Origin: [Phialemoniopsis] sp. UDSM-2020
Lineage: Eukaryota > Ascomycota > Sordariomycetes > Thyridiales > Thyridiaceae
DNA length: 64,000 bases
Assembly (NCBI GenBank): GCA_018873225.1
Contig: JAEILZ010000005.1
Location: forward strand, 1,550,001-1,614,000
Direction of reading: 5' to 3'
Under the pieces are notes generated by a model. It saw only the letters and a program-made list of their open reading frames with translations, was not told the origin of the DNA and searched no databases. Each line of letters starts with the position of its first letter. Positions within the stretch are counted from its first letter, which is position 1. This document shows, piece by piece, positions 42,865 through 54,329 of this stretch. The position numbers were made by a program, and so were the translations under genes.

Positions 42865-45800
42865 TGCAAAGGGGGTATCGCTGTACACAAGTCTATGTTC
42901 GTGATGACTTGAGAGAGGAAGAGAGTTAGCTTCTTGGATCATCAGAGTCGGTGGGCAGGACTGGCGGTCCAGACATGTCGAACAGACTTACAAAAAGAAA
43001 AAGACTCCGAGTACTCAGCAAAGAGCAGGAGCCCGTTGTGGTACAAGTCTAGACTGCCTGGAATGGCAGCAACGCCTGATTTTAAAAGCCCAGGACGAAA
43101 GACAATTAGTTCTAGAGTGATTGATGCACTCCGTGATTCTCGAAGTGGTGGTGAGGGAAGGAAGAAAGCTGCCAGCCTTTGAGAGAGATGAAAAGGGACA
43201 GGCAGGAAGAGTGTGGGTGATGGAGGAGGGAAGATGCGACGAATAAGGTCAGGATAGCTTCAATTGACCTCGATGGACAAGAAAAGGAATTGGTTTCACA
43301 CTTTTTTTCGCTTTGCTTGTCACCAAACCCGACAAGTGATAGTAATCTTTTCGGATGGATGGCGATACCAAAAAGGGCCCAACAGTAAAATTAACCGACT
43401 CCCCCGACTGACGACCGACTGGGGGGGTAACGTAGCTCCCACCTCGCCAAAAATTTTAGTTTCTTGTTGGGGGAAGCTGTAATGCAGCTAATCCCGCTCG
43501 AACCATTGGATCCCTGTGGCGACGAGACCCCTAGTGGGTGAAATTTTGGGACAGGAGGGGTGGACGAGGATCCATGGATGGAGAATGGGAGGGCGTTTTG
43601 CTTTCCCAGGGCCCTTGCGTAGTGGTACAGCAGCCAAAAAGCAGGCACATCTGGACACGCCGGCCCTCCCACTAGCCCGTGTTGACCCGCCCTGGGGCCA
43701 GCCTGGAGGGTTTTCGACGTCCCCACCTCCCGCTGTTGCAGGTGCTGGGCTGGTGACAGCCAAGTACCGGTACTTACGGAGGCCGTTGTTGAGGCTGGTG
43801 AGCTTTGGACATGCAGCACAGGACGTTGGTGCAACACCACAAACTTCTATCGCGATCAAGACACAATGCTGCACTGCGTTCAACGGGAAGTGGATAGCTT
43901 GGCACTTCTGTATCCATTCCTGCTACCTGCTACGTGGTCGGTTCGGATTTACCCCAGACAAAGTCGTTTCTCCAGTCGAGCTCCGAGCGGAGTAAGAGGA
44001 AAGCGAGCCTTGCTCCCGACCTCTCAACCTCTCACCGTTCGTTCCAGTCGACATCGCTCAAAGTTACTAGAATCAGCCCGGACCCTGAAGAATCCCCGAC
44101 GCCTGGTACTCTTACCTAACCCAGGCGGACACTAGGATTAGTACTACCGAGCGATCACTCCTGCGGCAGTCTCCCGAGATGACCTTATCAGTGCCACACC
44201 TTGCTAACAAGGCGTAACGGGATCTAATCCATGTCTCGTATGTATAAGTGTATCACTCGCCTATCTTTTCAACGAATACAGGAGAGGATGGAAACTCCTA
44301 TAGTGAAAGTAAGATAGTTGTTTGACTTCTCAGTATCGACCAGTCCTTCACTGGTCCATGTGTAGGCCCGACTCTGAAAGCTTGATAACCCAACATTTGA
44401 TTGGAAGGCTTCTAGTAGCTATCAACTACAAGCCACATATGATTGCTACGTTTTCCTAGAGACGATGAGCTGAACGGTAAGTACCTTCGTAACTATCTTG
44501 AGTTTCAAGAAGGCTGGCTCTTCTGCAACAAGCGGACAATGCATAATACGCAAGCGTCGTATGCTCTACACCACAATCCTGACACCGTTGAACCTTGTGG
44601 GCACCATGTCCGTGTTGCGCTGATATCAATAATCTGAATAACAAGACGTTGAGCATGCGTTATCAACAATATGCGTCCATGCATTAGACTGATGACATCA
44701 GGAAGTGGTGGTTTCGGAGTGTTGGAGGACTGACAAGGTAGCTATACCTACGGCGACTCTCATCCTTACCATGGATACAGCTGGCGCCAGGAGCTACTGC
44801 AAGCTTAAGTTTGGGCACGACGTGTCTGGCCAGGTTCTTCGAGAAGGGAGGACCAGGGCAGGCTGCAGGCTGCATGATGGGGAAGTCTTGACGGGACGGG
44901 GGAACATGGCTCTTGTTCTTTCGAGGATACTTACCTTCCTGGGCGAGAAGTCGGACAGGATCACATAACCAGAAAATAGAGAGTAGCCTAACTTGCTTCA
45001 TATGCATTGGTAGAAATGTAAGCTGATCAATCAATCCATAATTCCAGTTGATGATACCGTGTTTCGATTATTCGCTGCGGTTGGGAATGACGGTGTGTGG
45101 TGGTGGTGACACTTTGAGTTCACCAACAATGGAGAATCGACCAGGTCCCGGAGGTACCGGTACCAGTACCGGCTTTGATAGCGCATCGAATAAAATTCCA
45201 GCTGGCCTTCCAGTGGACGCAGAAGCCCATCATCGCTGCTTGTGGGGTAAGACCCCTGGGCAGGCCATACCGCATGCGTGCTAGCGCGACCAGTTTGGTT
45301 GAGGAGCAGTGGCAGCTTTGGTGCAATCTGGCAGGGGTGGCGCATCGTTCAACAGTTGTTGGAAGCTCTCGACTTTTTTTCTCTTGTCCACCACCCCTTT
45401 GCGAGGTACCAGGATCTGCCGCCCCAAAAAAAGTCAATGGGACGACTCTGATATCACCAATCCCTGAAATCTGCACTCGGGAAGTGAACCGGGTGGAGAG
45501 AAGGCTCTGTTTTGTCCCTTTTTGCAAAATCTCCTTGGGGAATCCAGACACTACTTCCACCCTTCCACACACCAACACACCAATTGACCGGTCCGTTTCT
45601 TCCCCAACCCGTCAAACTCCGCTTCTTCCTTCTGTCCGCTGCTGCTTCTTCTTACCAGGCAGCTTCAGGTCTTGTCTTCTTACCTGTTTTCTTCCCTCCC
45701 TTCTTGTAACATCCTCTCCTCCTATCAACCTCAAGAGTTTGAGTAGACGCGACCCTTCCTCTACTCGCTCTTTCAACACTCCAACCCACCTACCTGCCCG

Positions 45801-45943
45801 GCCGACATAGACCTCGAGGGCATACCTTCTTCGCATGAGGTGATCTCCCACCACACATAGACACACGATACCCGGGAGCACTTCGAACCTCGTCTTGGAA
45901 TTTTTACTTGGTTTGCATCAGCTATTGCTGTAATTCAGGCAGG
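42865..45943. promoter_or_regulatory. FAS1/FAS2 bidirectional promoter region
   Basis: About 3.1 kb separates the two start codons, with no supported gene between. The FAS2 leader (about 45550-45800) is strongly C/T-rich, as in highly expressed fungal genes. A self-complementary run ggtaccggtaccagtaccgg lies at 45152-45171. Short frames at 43391-43996 on both strands mirror each other and look non-coding. Sharing the region would allow matched expression of the two subunits, which must be made in equal amounts. I did not find a clear copy of a named fatty-acid control element. Confidence 0.6.
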
Positions 45944-48900
45944 ATGAGGCCCGAAATCGAGCAGGAGCTCGCGCACACGCTGCTCGTTGAGCTGCTCGCC
46001 TACCAATTCGCCTCCCCCGTCAGATGGATCGAAACCCAGGATGTCTTCCTTGCCGAGAAGCTCGCTGAGCGCATCGTCGAAATTGGTCCCGCTGAGACCC
46101 TTGGTGTCATGGCCAAGCGGACACTCGCCTCCAAGTACGAAGCCTATGATGCCGCCAAGTCGGTGCAACGACAAATCCTATGCTACAACAAGGACGCAAA
46201 AGAGATCTACTACGATGTGGACCCGGTCGAGGAGGAGCCAGAGCCCGCCGCCGAGGCTTCGTCAAGTTCTGCCCCGGCTGCCACGGCCCCAGCTGCTGCT
46301 GCTGCTGCTCCGGTAGCTGCCGCACCAGCGCCGAGCGCCGGACCTGCCGCCCAGGTTCCCGATGCTCCTGTCCAGGCCATTGAGATTGTCCGGGCTTTGA
46401 TTGCCCAGAAGCTCAAGAAGCCGTATCTCGAAATCCCACTCAGCAAAGCCGTGAAGGACTTGGTTGGTGGTAAGTTGAACACCTGACGCTGCTATTTCGA
46501 GGTGGCGTTATACTAATTGTCTTGCCTACAGGTAAATCAACACTGCAGAACGAGATCTTGGGCGACCTTGGCAAGGAGTTTGGCTCCACCCCCGAGAAGC
46601 CGGAGGATACGCCTCTGGATGAGCTCGGTGCGGCGATGCAACAGACCTTCGACGGAAACCTGGGTAAACAGTCACAAGCCTTGATCGCGCGTCTTATCTC
46701 ATCAAAAATGCCCGGTGGCTTCAACATCACAGCTGCCCGAAAATACCTGGAGACAAGGTGGGGTTTGGCTTCCGGCCGCCAGGATGGTGCTCTTCTGCTC
46801 GCCATCACCATGGAGCCCGCTTCGCGTCTCGGCTCTGAGGCCGATGCCAAGGCTTTCTTGGACGATGTTACGCAGAAGTACGCAGCCAATGCTGGTGTCT
46901 CGCTCTCCACGGCCGCGGCTGCAGGCCCGGCCACTGGTGGTGGTGGCGGTATGATGATGGACCCCGCCGCCATCGACGCCCTCACCAAGGACCAACGCGC
47001 TCTGTTCAAGCAGCAGCTCGAGCTACTCGCACGCTATCTCAAGATCGACCTGCGTTCCGGAGACAAGGCTTTCCAGGTCTCGCAAGAGTCTTCCAAGATC
47101 CTTCAGTCTCAGATCGACCTCTGGGTCGCTGAGCACGGTGACTTCTATGCCGCCGGTATCGAGCCTGTGTTCAGCCCACTCAAGGCTCGGGTCTACGACT
47201 CTTCCTGGAACTGGGCTAGGCAGGACGCTCTTAGCATGTACTACGATGTCATCTTCGGCAGGCTCAAGGCTGTTGACCGAGAGATCGTCAGTCAGTGCAT
47301 CCGCATCATGAACCGTTCCAACCCTACTCTGCTCGAGTTTATGCAGTATAACATTGACAACTGCCCTACCGAGCGTGGCGAGACTTACAAGCTTGCCAAG
47401 GAGCTCGGTGTCCAGCTCATTGAGAACTGCAAGGACGTGTTGAACGAGGCCCCCGTCTTCAAGGATGTTGCCGTCCCTACTGGACCCCACACTACCATTG
47501 ACGCTCGTGGCAACCTGAGCTATGAGGAGATACCTCGCCCTAGCTGCCGCAAGCTAGAGCACTACGTGCAGCAGATGGCCGAGGGCGGCAAGATTTCCGA
47601 GTATGGAAACCGCACTAAGGTGCAGAGCGATCTCTCTCGCATCTACAAGCTCATCAAGCAGCAGCACAAGCTGTCGAAGACCTCGCAGCTTGAGATCAAG
47701 TCCCTTTATGCTGATGTTCTCCGGTCCCTGGCTATGAATGAGAACCAGATCATTCCCAAGGAGAACGGCAAGGCCAACGGTGTTGCTAAGCGAAGCGGCC
47801 TGAAGGCAAATGGAACCGCCGCCAAGGGCAAGGTCGAGACTATCCCCTTCCTGCACCTCCGTAGCCAATCGCTACACGGCTGGGACTACAATAAGAAGTC
47901 GACCGGCCTGTACCTTGATTGCTTGGAGCAGGCTGCTCGCTCTGGCGTCAGCTACCAGGGCAAATACGTCCTTATGACTGGAGCCGGTGCCGGCTCCATT
48001 GGTGCCGAAGTGCTCCAAGGTCTCATCAGCGGCGGTGCTCACGTTATCGTCACAACCAGCAGGTACTCGCGTGAGGTTACCGAGTACTACCAGGCTATGT
48101 ACGCCAGGTACGGTGCCCGGGGCTCGCAGCTCATCGTTGTTCCCTTCAACCAGGGTAGCAAGCAAGATGTTGAGGCTCTGGTCAACTACATCTACGACGC
48201 CAAGACAGGTCTTGGCTGGGATCTTGACTACATTGTACCATTCGCTGCCATTTCGGAGACTGGTCGCCAGATTGACGGTATCGACTCGAAGTCTGAGCTG
48301 GCTCACAGGATCATGTTGACCAACCTCCTGCGTCTCCTTGGTTCCGTCAAGACTCAGAAGGCTGAGCGCGGCTTCGAGACCCGCCCAGCACAAGTCATCC
48401 TTCCCTTGTCACCCAACCACGGCACCTTCGGTAGTGACGGTCTGTACTCCGAGTCCAAGCTCGGCCTGGAGACCCTCTTCAACAGGTGGCACGCCGAGGA
48501 CTGGGCTGATTACCTGACCATCTGCGGAGCTGTCATTGGCTGGACCCGTGGCACTGGCTTGATGTCCGGCAACAACATCGTTGCTGAGGGCGTCGAGCGT
48601 TTCGGTGTCCGCACATTCTCTCAGCAGGAGATGGCTTTCAACCTTCTGGGTCTGATGTCTCCCGCTATTGTAGACCTGTGCCAGACACAGCCGATCATGG
48701 CTGACCTGAACGGTGGTCTGCAATTCATCCCCAACCTTAACGACGTCATGACCAAGCTTCGCAAGGACATCATGCAGACTAGCGAGGTCCGCCAGGCCGT
48801 CAGCAAGGAGACTGCTATCGAGAACAAGATCGTCAACGGCGCCAACTCTGAGACTCTCTACAGAAAGAAGGTCGTCGAGCCCCGCGCGAATATCAAGTTC

Positions 48901-51661
48901 GACTTCCCCAACCTTCCTGACTGGAAGACCGATGTTGAGCCTCTCAACGACAATCTCAAGGGCATGGTGGACCTCGAGAAGGTGGTTGTTGTCACTGGCT
49001 TCGCCGAAGTCGGTCCTTGGGGTAACGCTCGCACGCGTTGGGAGATGGAGGCTTACGGCGAGTTCTCCCTTGAGGGCTGTGTCGAGATGGCCTGGATCAT
49101 GGGTCTCATCAAGAACCACAACGCTCCCATCAAGGGCAGACCTTACTCTGGATGGGTCGACGCCAAGACTGGCGAGCCCGTCGATGACAAGGACATTAAG
49201 CTCAAGTACGAGAAGTACATTCTGGAGCACTCCGGTATCCGTCTGATTGAGCCTGAGCTCTTCGACGGTTACGACCCGAACAACAAGCAACTGCTGCACG
49301 AGGTTGTCATCGAGGAGGACCTTGACCCCTTCGAGGCTTCCAAGGAGACCGCAGAGGAGTTCAAGCGTGAGCACAAGGACAAGGTTGAGATCTTCGAGAT
49401 CCCAGAGAGCGGCGAGTACACTGTGCGCATGAAGAAGGGTGCCGCCCTATGGATCCCCAAGGCGCTGCGCTTCGACCGACTCGTTGCTGGTCAGATCCCC
49501 ACCGGCTGGGACGCCAAGCGCTATGGTATCCCAGACGATATCATCTCCCAGGTCGACCCTGTCGCCCTCTTTGTCCTCGTTTCTACTGTGGAGGCTCTCC
49601 TCTCCGCTGGTATCACCGATCCTTATGAGTTCTACCAGTACGTCCACGTTTCAGAGGTCGGCAACTGTGTCGGCTCTGGTATGGGTGGTGCTGCTGCTCT
49701 CCGTGGCATGCACCGTGACCGCTTCCTTGACAAGCCTCTTCAGAACGACATTCTTCAGGAGTCCTTCATCAACACCATGTCTGCGTGGGTCAACATGCTT
49801 CTGCTCTCGTCCTCCGGACCTATCAAGACGCCAGTCGGTGCTTGTGCCACTGCCGTCGAGTCTGTTGATATCGGTTACGAGACCATCATGGAGGGCAAGG
49901 CCCGTGTGTGCTTCGTCGGTGGTTTCGATGACTTTGGCGAGGAGGGCTCGTACGAGTTCGCCAACATGAAGGCCACCAGCAACGCCGTCGATGAATTCGC
50001 TCACGGCCGTACTCCTAAGGAGATGTCGCGTCCTACTACCACTACCAGGAATGGTTTCATGGAGTCGCAGGGTTGCGGTGTTCAGGTCATCATGAATGCC
50101 AAGCTTGCACTTGACATGGGTGTTCCCATCTATGGTATCCTGGCCCTGACCACTACTGCCTCCGACAAGATTGGCCGCTCAGTCCCTGCTCCTGGCCAGG
50201 GTGTCCTCACCACTGCCCGCGAGAATGCTGGCAAGTTCCCTTCGCCGCTGCTCGACATGAAGTACCGTCGCCGCCAGATCGAGCTGCGCAAGAGGCAGAT
50301 TAGTCAGTGGAAGGAGTCTGAGCTGGAGTACCTGTCCGATGAGGTTCAGGCCATCAAGGCTCAGAGCCAAGAGGGCTTTGATGAGAAGTCTTACGCTGCC
50401 GACCGCGCCCACCACATCGAGAAGGAGGCTGCCCGGCAAGAGAAGGAGATGCTCCGCGCTCTGGGCAACAACTTCTGGAAGGGTGACAACACTATCGCCC
50501 CTCTCCGTGGTGCCCTGGCTACCTGGGGTCTTACCATTGACGACCTCGGAGTTGCTTCCTTCCACGGTACCTCGACCAAGGCCAATGACAAGAACGAATC
50601 TTCCGTCATCTGCCAGCAAATGGCCCACCTTGGTCGCAAGAAGGGCAATGCCGTTCTCGGTATCTTCCAGAAATACCTCACTGGTCACCCCAAGGGTGCT
50701 GCTGGTGCCTGGATGATGAACGGCTGTCTGCAGGTTCTCAACACCGGCCTGGTCCCCGGTAACCGCAATGCCGACAATGTCGACGAGGTCATGGAGAAGT
50801 TTGACTACATTGTCTACCCCAGCCGCAGCCTGCAGACCGATGGCATCAAGGCGTTCTCCGTCACTTCGTTCGGTTTCGGACAGAAGGGCGCCCAGGCCAT
50901 CGGTGTCCACCCCAAGTACCTCTTTGCTACCCTCGATGAGCAGACCTACCAGGCATACTGCGCCAAGGTCAATGCCCGCCAGAAGAAGGCCTACCGCTAC
51001 TTCCACAACGGCATGATCAACAACAGTATCTTCGTGGCCAAGGCGAACGCACCCTACAGCGAGGAGCAGCTCAGCTCGGTGCTGCTGAACCCTGACGCCC
51101 GTGTCACCCAGGACAAGAAGTCGGAGCAGCTCACCTTCCCCAACAACTTCATGAAGCTCTCTGAGAAGACTATCCCTGCTGCTGAGCAGAAGTCGACCGT
51201 CGAGAAGCTCCACGAGATGGCTGCCCGGCTCGAGACCAAGAACAACAAGGTTGGGATTGACATCGAAGACGTCAATGCCATCAACATTGAGAACGACACC
51301 TTTGTGGAGCGCAACTTTACCAAGCGTGAGGTCGAGTACTGCAGCAAGTCTCCCAACCCCCAGGCTGCATTTGCCGGACGCTGGTCCGCCAAGGAGGCCG
51401 TCTTCAAGTCCCTTGGCGTCGCCAGCAAGGGCGCTGGCCAGCCTCTGAAGGACATTGAAATCCTGAGGAACGAGCATGGTGCTCCCACTGTCTCTGTAAG
51501 TCGACCCTGAATGTCAAGTAACTATTACAATCTGCTGACTCGCCATCTAGCTCCACGGCGATGCTGCTGCTGCCGCCAAGAAGGCTGATGTGAAGGAGGT
51601 GAACGTTTCCATCTCGCACTCTGACAGCCAGGCCATTGCCATTGCTGTCGCTACCTTTTAA
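45944..51661 (+). CDS. FAS2: Fatty acid synthase subunit alpha (FAS2)
   Basis: Three exons, 45944-46469, 46532-51495 and 51551-51661, encode 1866 residues, the usual length. Domain order: N-terminal part of the transferase, an Ala/Pro-rich linker (residues about 100-140), acyl carrier protein with [11 protein letters not shown] (phosphopantetheine on Ser178, formed across intron 1), ketoreductase with [17 protein letters not shown], ketosynthase with [10 protein letters not shown] (Cys1280), [12 protein letters not shown] and [11 protein letters not shown], and the C-terminal phosphopantetheinyl transferase with [10 protein letters not shown] and [14 protein letters not shown]. All catalytic residues that I can place are intact. 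With FAS1 it forms the cytosolic synthase barrel. The last intron falls in the transferase domain and the final exon adds only 36 residues. Confidence 0.97.
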
Positions 51662-54147
51662 GAGGACCATTGTTTGGGCGTCTTGATACATGTTACATGT
51701 AATGTTGTACATCATACTTCACTCGTTTCGTGGGATTTGAAGAAAAGTCGGGGTACGAGGATGCCCTGACCTTTATACATGTATCTTAATCATTATTTAG
51801 ACTACCCGGATCCATGATTGATGCCCGGCTTAGAGAAGATCGAACAGAATGTTATGATTTGAAGCCATGAATCTCTTGTCTTCGTGATGTTTACATGCCT
51901 CTATGCCAACCTACACTGTACTGTGCACAAGCCAGGCCACTATATGCCCTTTCTTATTGGCTGGCTATCCACGGCCCGATCGCTGACGATGCGGTACTGA
52001 TCCTGCTGACCTTGAGTCAATGTCCCGAAGACTCGCAGAGCTTGAGACACGGACACAAGAAAATCTAGGTTGCTTGCCATGTATAGTGGGAGATGATTGA
52101 CTTGCAACTCGTCGTCGGCATTCCCGTCCGGCCATCTCGATCAAGGCCCAGAGAGGAAGGCATCACTCGTCTGCGCAGAGATTTTTCTTCTCAGACCACT
52201 ACATCTATAATCGCTACTACTACTTACCAAGCAAAGCATGTCTCTGGATCTACGGGCAAGCGGACACGCACCTGACCGATGCCCAAAGGAGAAATGGGGA
52301 GGGCCTTTTTTTTGGCAGCAATAAGGCCGAATGAAGCCTGCTCTGTCAGCCGAACGGAAAAAGATACGTTGGCAAGCCCGATCGAGGATTGGGTGGTGCT
52401 GAATACGCTCGCAAAGTCGAGATATGACTACTCATCGACCAAAAAACTGCGTGGTAATGCTTACAGTCATCAAGTTGTGGTGGCTTACACAGAGGTTTTT
52501 TTTCTTCTGCTTCTATCAGTTCTTCTTCCACCACTCCCACTCCGTCGTCTTCCCCGGCTTCTCTTAAGCCTTTTTTTGCCTCCTCTGGGGGCTTGCATGA
52601 GCCGTGGCGTGGGCGCGAACAGCCCATCGGCGCAAGAGCTGAACATCCCACCCACCACCAACACTCATACCACCTCTACCCGCTCTCTCCTCCTACCAGT
52701 ACCAGGGACAGGAAACGGGGGAAACAGAGGTGGGAGGGAGGGCAGGTCGAGGGAATGGGCCATCGTGTTTGGTGGTGTTCCGGGCCTGGCGGGCAGGTTC
52801 CTACTGGAAGGCCACAGGGACAGGAACCTGAATGAAACACCTGCCCTCCTCCACGTAGATCTAGGGTGGAGCTGGCGATCGAGTGTCTGTTCTTGGGTGT
52901 GGTGGGAGGGAGCCAGATGCATACAGAGAGAGAGAGGGAGGAAAACGAGGCCAAGCAGCAGCGAGAGGAGGAAGAAGGACCAAGAACCTACTACAATATC
53001 CCACGTCGTCCACGCGGACAAGGGAAAGAAAAGCAGCGCTTATGCAGGTATGAGTTCATCGCTGTATGGAAAGCCGGGAACGGGATCCCCATAATTACGC
53101 AGAAAAGGACTGTACACACTTTTCCATTTCTTGCTCCTTTGCAACCGAAGCCGAGGATGCGGGAAGTTGTGGGGAGACTGACCACCCCATGTCCATGCCA
53201 GCATGTAAGAAAAGAAAAGGTATGTAGGCATCATGTATGCATGTACATATGTACATATGTAAGTGTCAACAGCGGCCAGTAGAATACGGACCGCGCCGGT
53301 GGGTGGTGCGGAAGGAGGAGAGCTGGAGGTGGGGGTTTAACTCTTGGGCGGTGCTCGGCTTGATGATGTGGCACCTGTGCTGTTTTGGGCAACTGGCATA
53401 GGCAGAGTTGTATGTGGTCCATGATGGAGCCTCGATCAGCGGCCTTTCTCGTCCTGAGCTATTCGGGTCAGGTAAGTATCGTCATTCTAAAGGCTCACAA
53501 GTTGTTGTCGTCCCCGGTTTTCTTTCAGTGATCTCGGTGCCCAACAATACACTAACTTTCGCTTCCTCGGTCATCTGTGTTCGCAAAAGATTGACTCTTG
53601 TGATTGACACGCAGTAGCCGCTTGAAAATCCGATTTGGCAAATTCAATGATTTTGACTTGATTTGCATTGCGGGGGAGTTGCTTGCAGAGGGCAAAGATC
53701 AACATGCAAAACCAAGAATACCGTATATCAATGTGGCAGCTATGTTTCACGTCAGGAAGCTCTCCAATAAGTCTAGAGTGAGCTGTAGATCTCAAGACAC
53801 CCACTAAGCAATAGGAGAGAAGAGTGCAAATACTCTTTCATGAAGGCTGCATAGAGACATGCCATTCCGCTGCATCAGACAAGAGATGAACCTGGAGTCC
53901 TGGGTGAGCCGCAATACCTATCGGGAAGACGTGGTTGTCGGGCAGCTCGAGACACCTGCGATCCTGATGTAGCATTTGTTCTTTCGTCTGTTGATCGAAA
54001 TGCCCGGTTCTGTTGTCGCCTGTTACTGGGTCCATTCAGATTGACAAATGTAACAAGCGTGCAATACTGACATCAGGATGCAGGATATTTCCGAGTCTTG
54101 TCCAGGCAACTCACGCCCAGATACCAACATCTCTTACAGCAAGTGAA
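51662..54147. other. Gene-poor intergenic stretch downstream of FAS2
   Basis: About 2.5 kb with no supported gene. A 271-codon frame at 52279-53094 (+) is dominated by low-complexity pyrimidine and purine runs (T-run and CTT repeats near 52497-52580, GGGA repeats near 52720-52760) and shows no domain, so I do not call it. A TACATATG palindromic repeat lies near 53241-53260. Confidence 0.5.
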
Positions 54148-54329
54148 TGGACAGTCAAGTGGGTGACAGATTAGTTGACGGTTTTCCTCGTGAATGTACC
54201 TCAATGCATAACTGATTACCCAGGATTATCCCACTATCTAAGAGCATATGGAAACATTCAATTTGTTAGTGATTTGGGTAGGAATTGACCCAAAACCGTC
54301 AACCTTTCCGACACCCACTTGACAGTCCA
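54148..54329 (+). mobile_element. MITE-like element with long terminal inverted repeats, copy 2
   Basis: The ends are inverted over about 38 bases: the left end begins tggacagtcaagtgggtgac and the right end, reverse-complemented, tggactgtcaagtgggtgtc; both continue to GTTGACGGTTTT. The inside has no coding capacity. A second copy in the same orientation lies at 9470-9632. The CAGT..CAAGTG-type end resembles Tc1/mariner-like termini, so a non-autonomous member of that group is a reasonable guess. The exact ends and target duplication are unclear because the inverted match runs smoothly into the flanks. Confidence 0.72.

Noticed and set aside
48409..51477. Long minus-strand frames (321 and 432 codons) inside FAS2.
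   Set aside because: These are antisense shadows of strongly biased FAS2 codons.
52279..53094. 271-codon frame downstream of FAS2.
   Set aside because: It is dominated by T-runs, CTT and GGGA low-complexity tracts, and its composition changes abruptly along the frame. No domain is seen.
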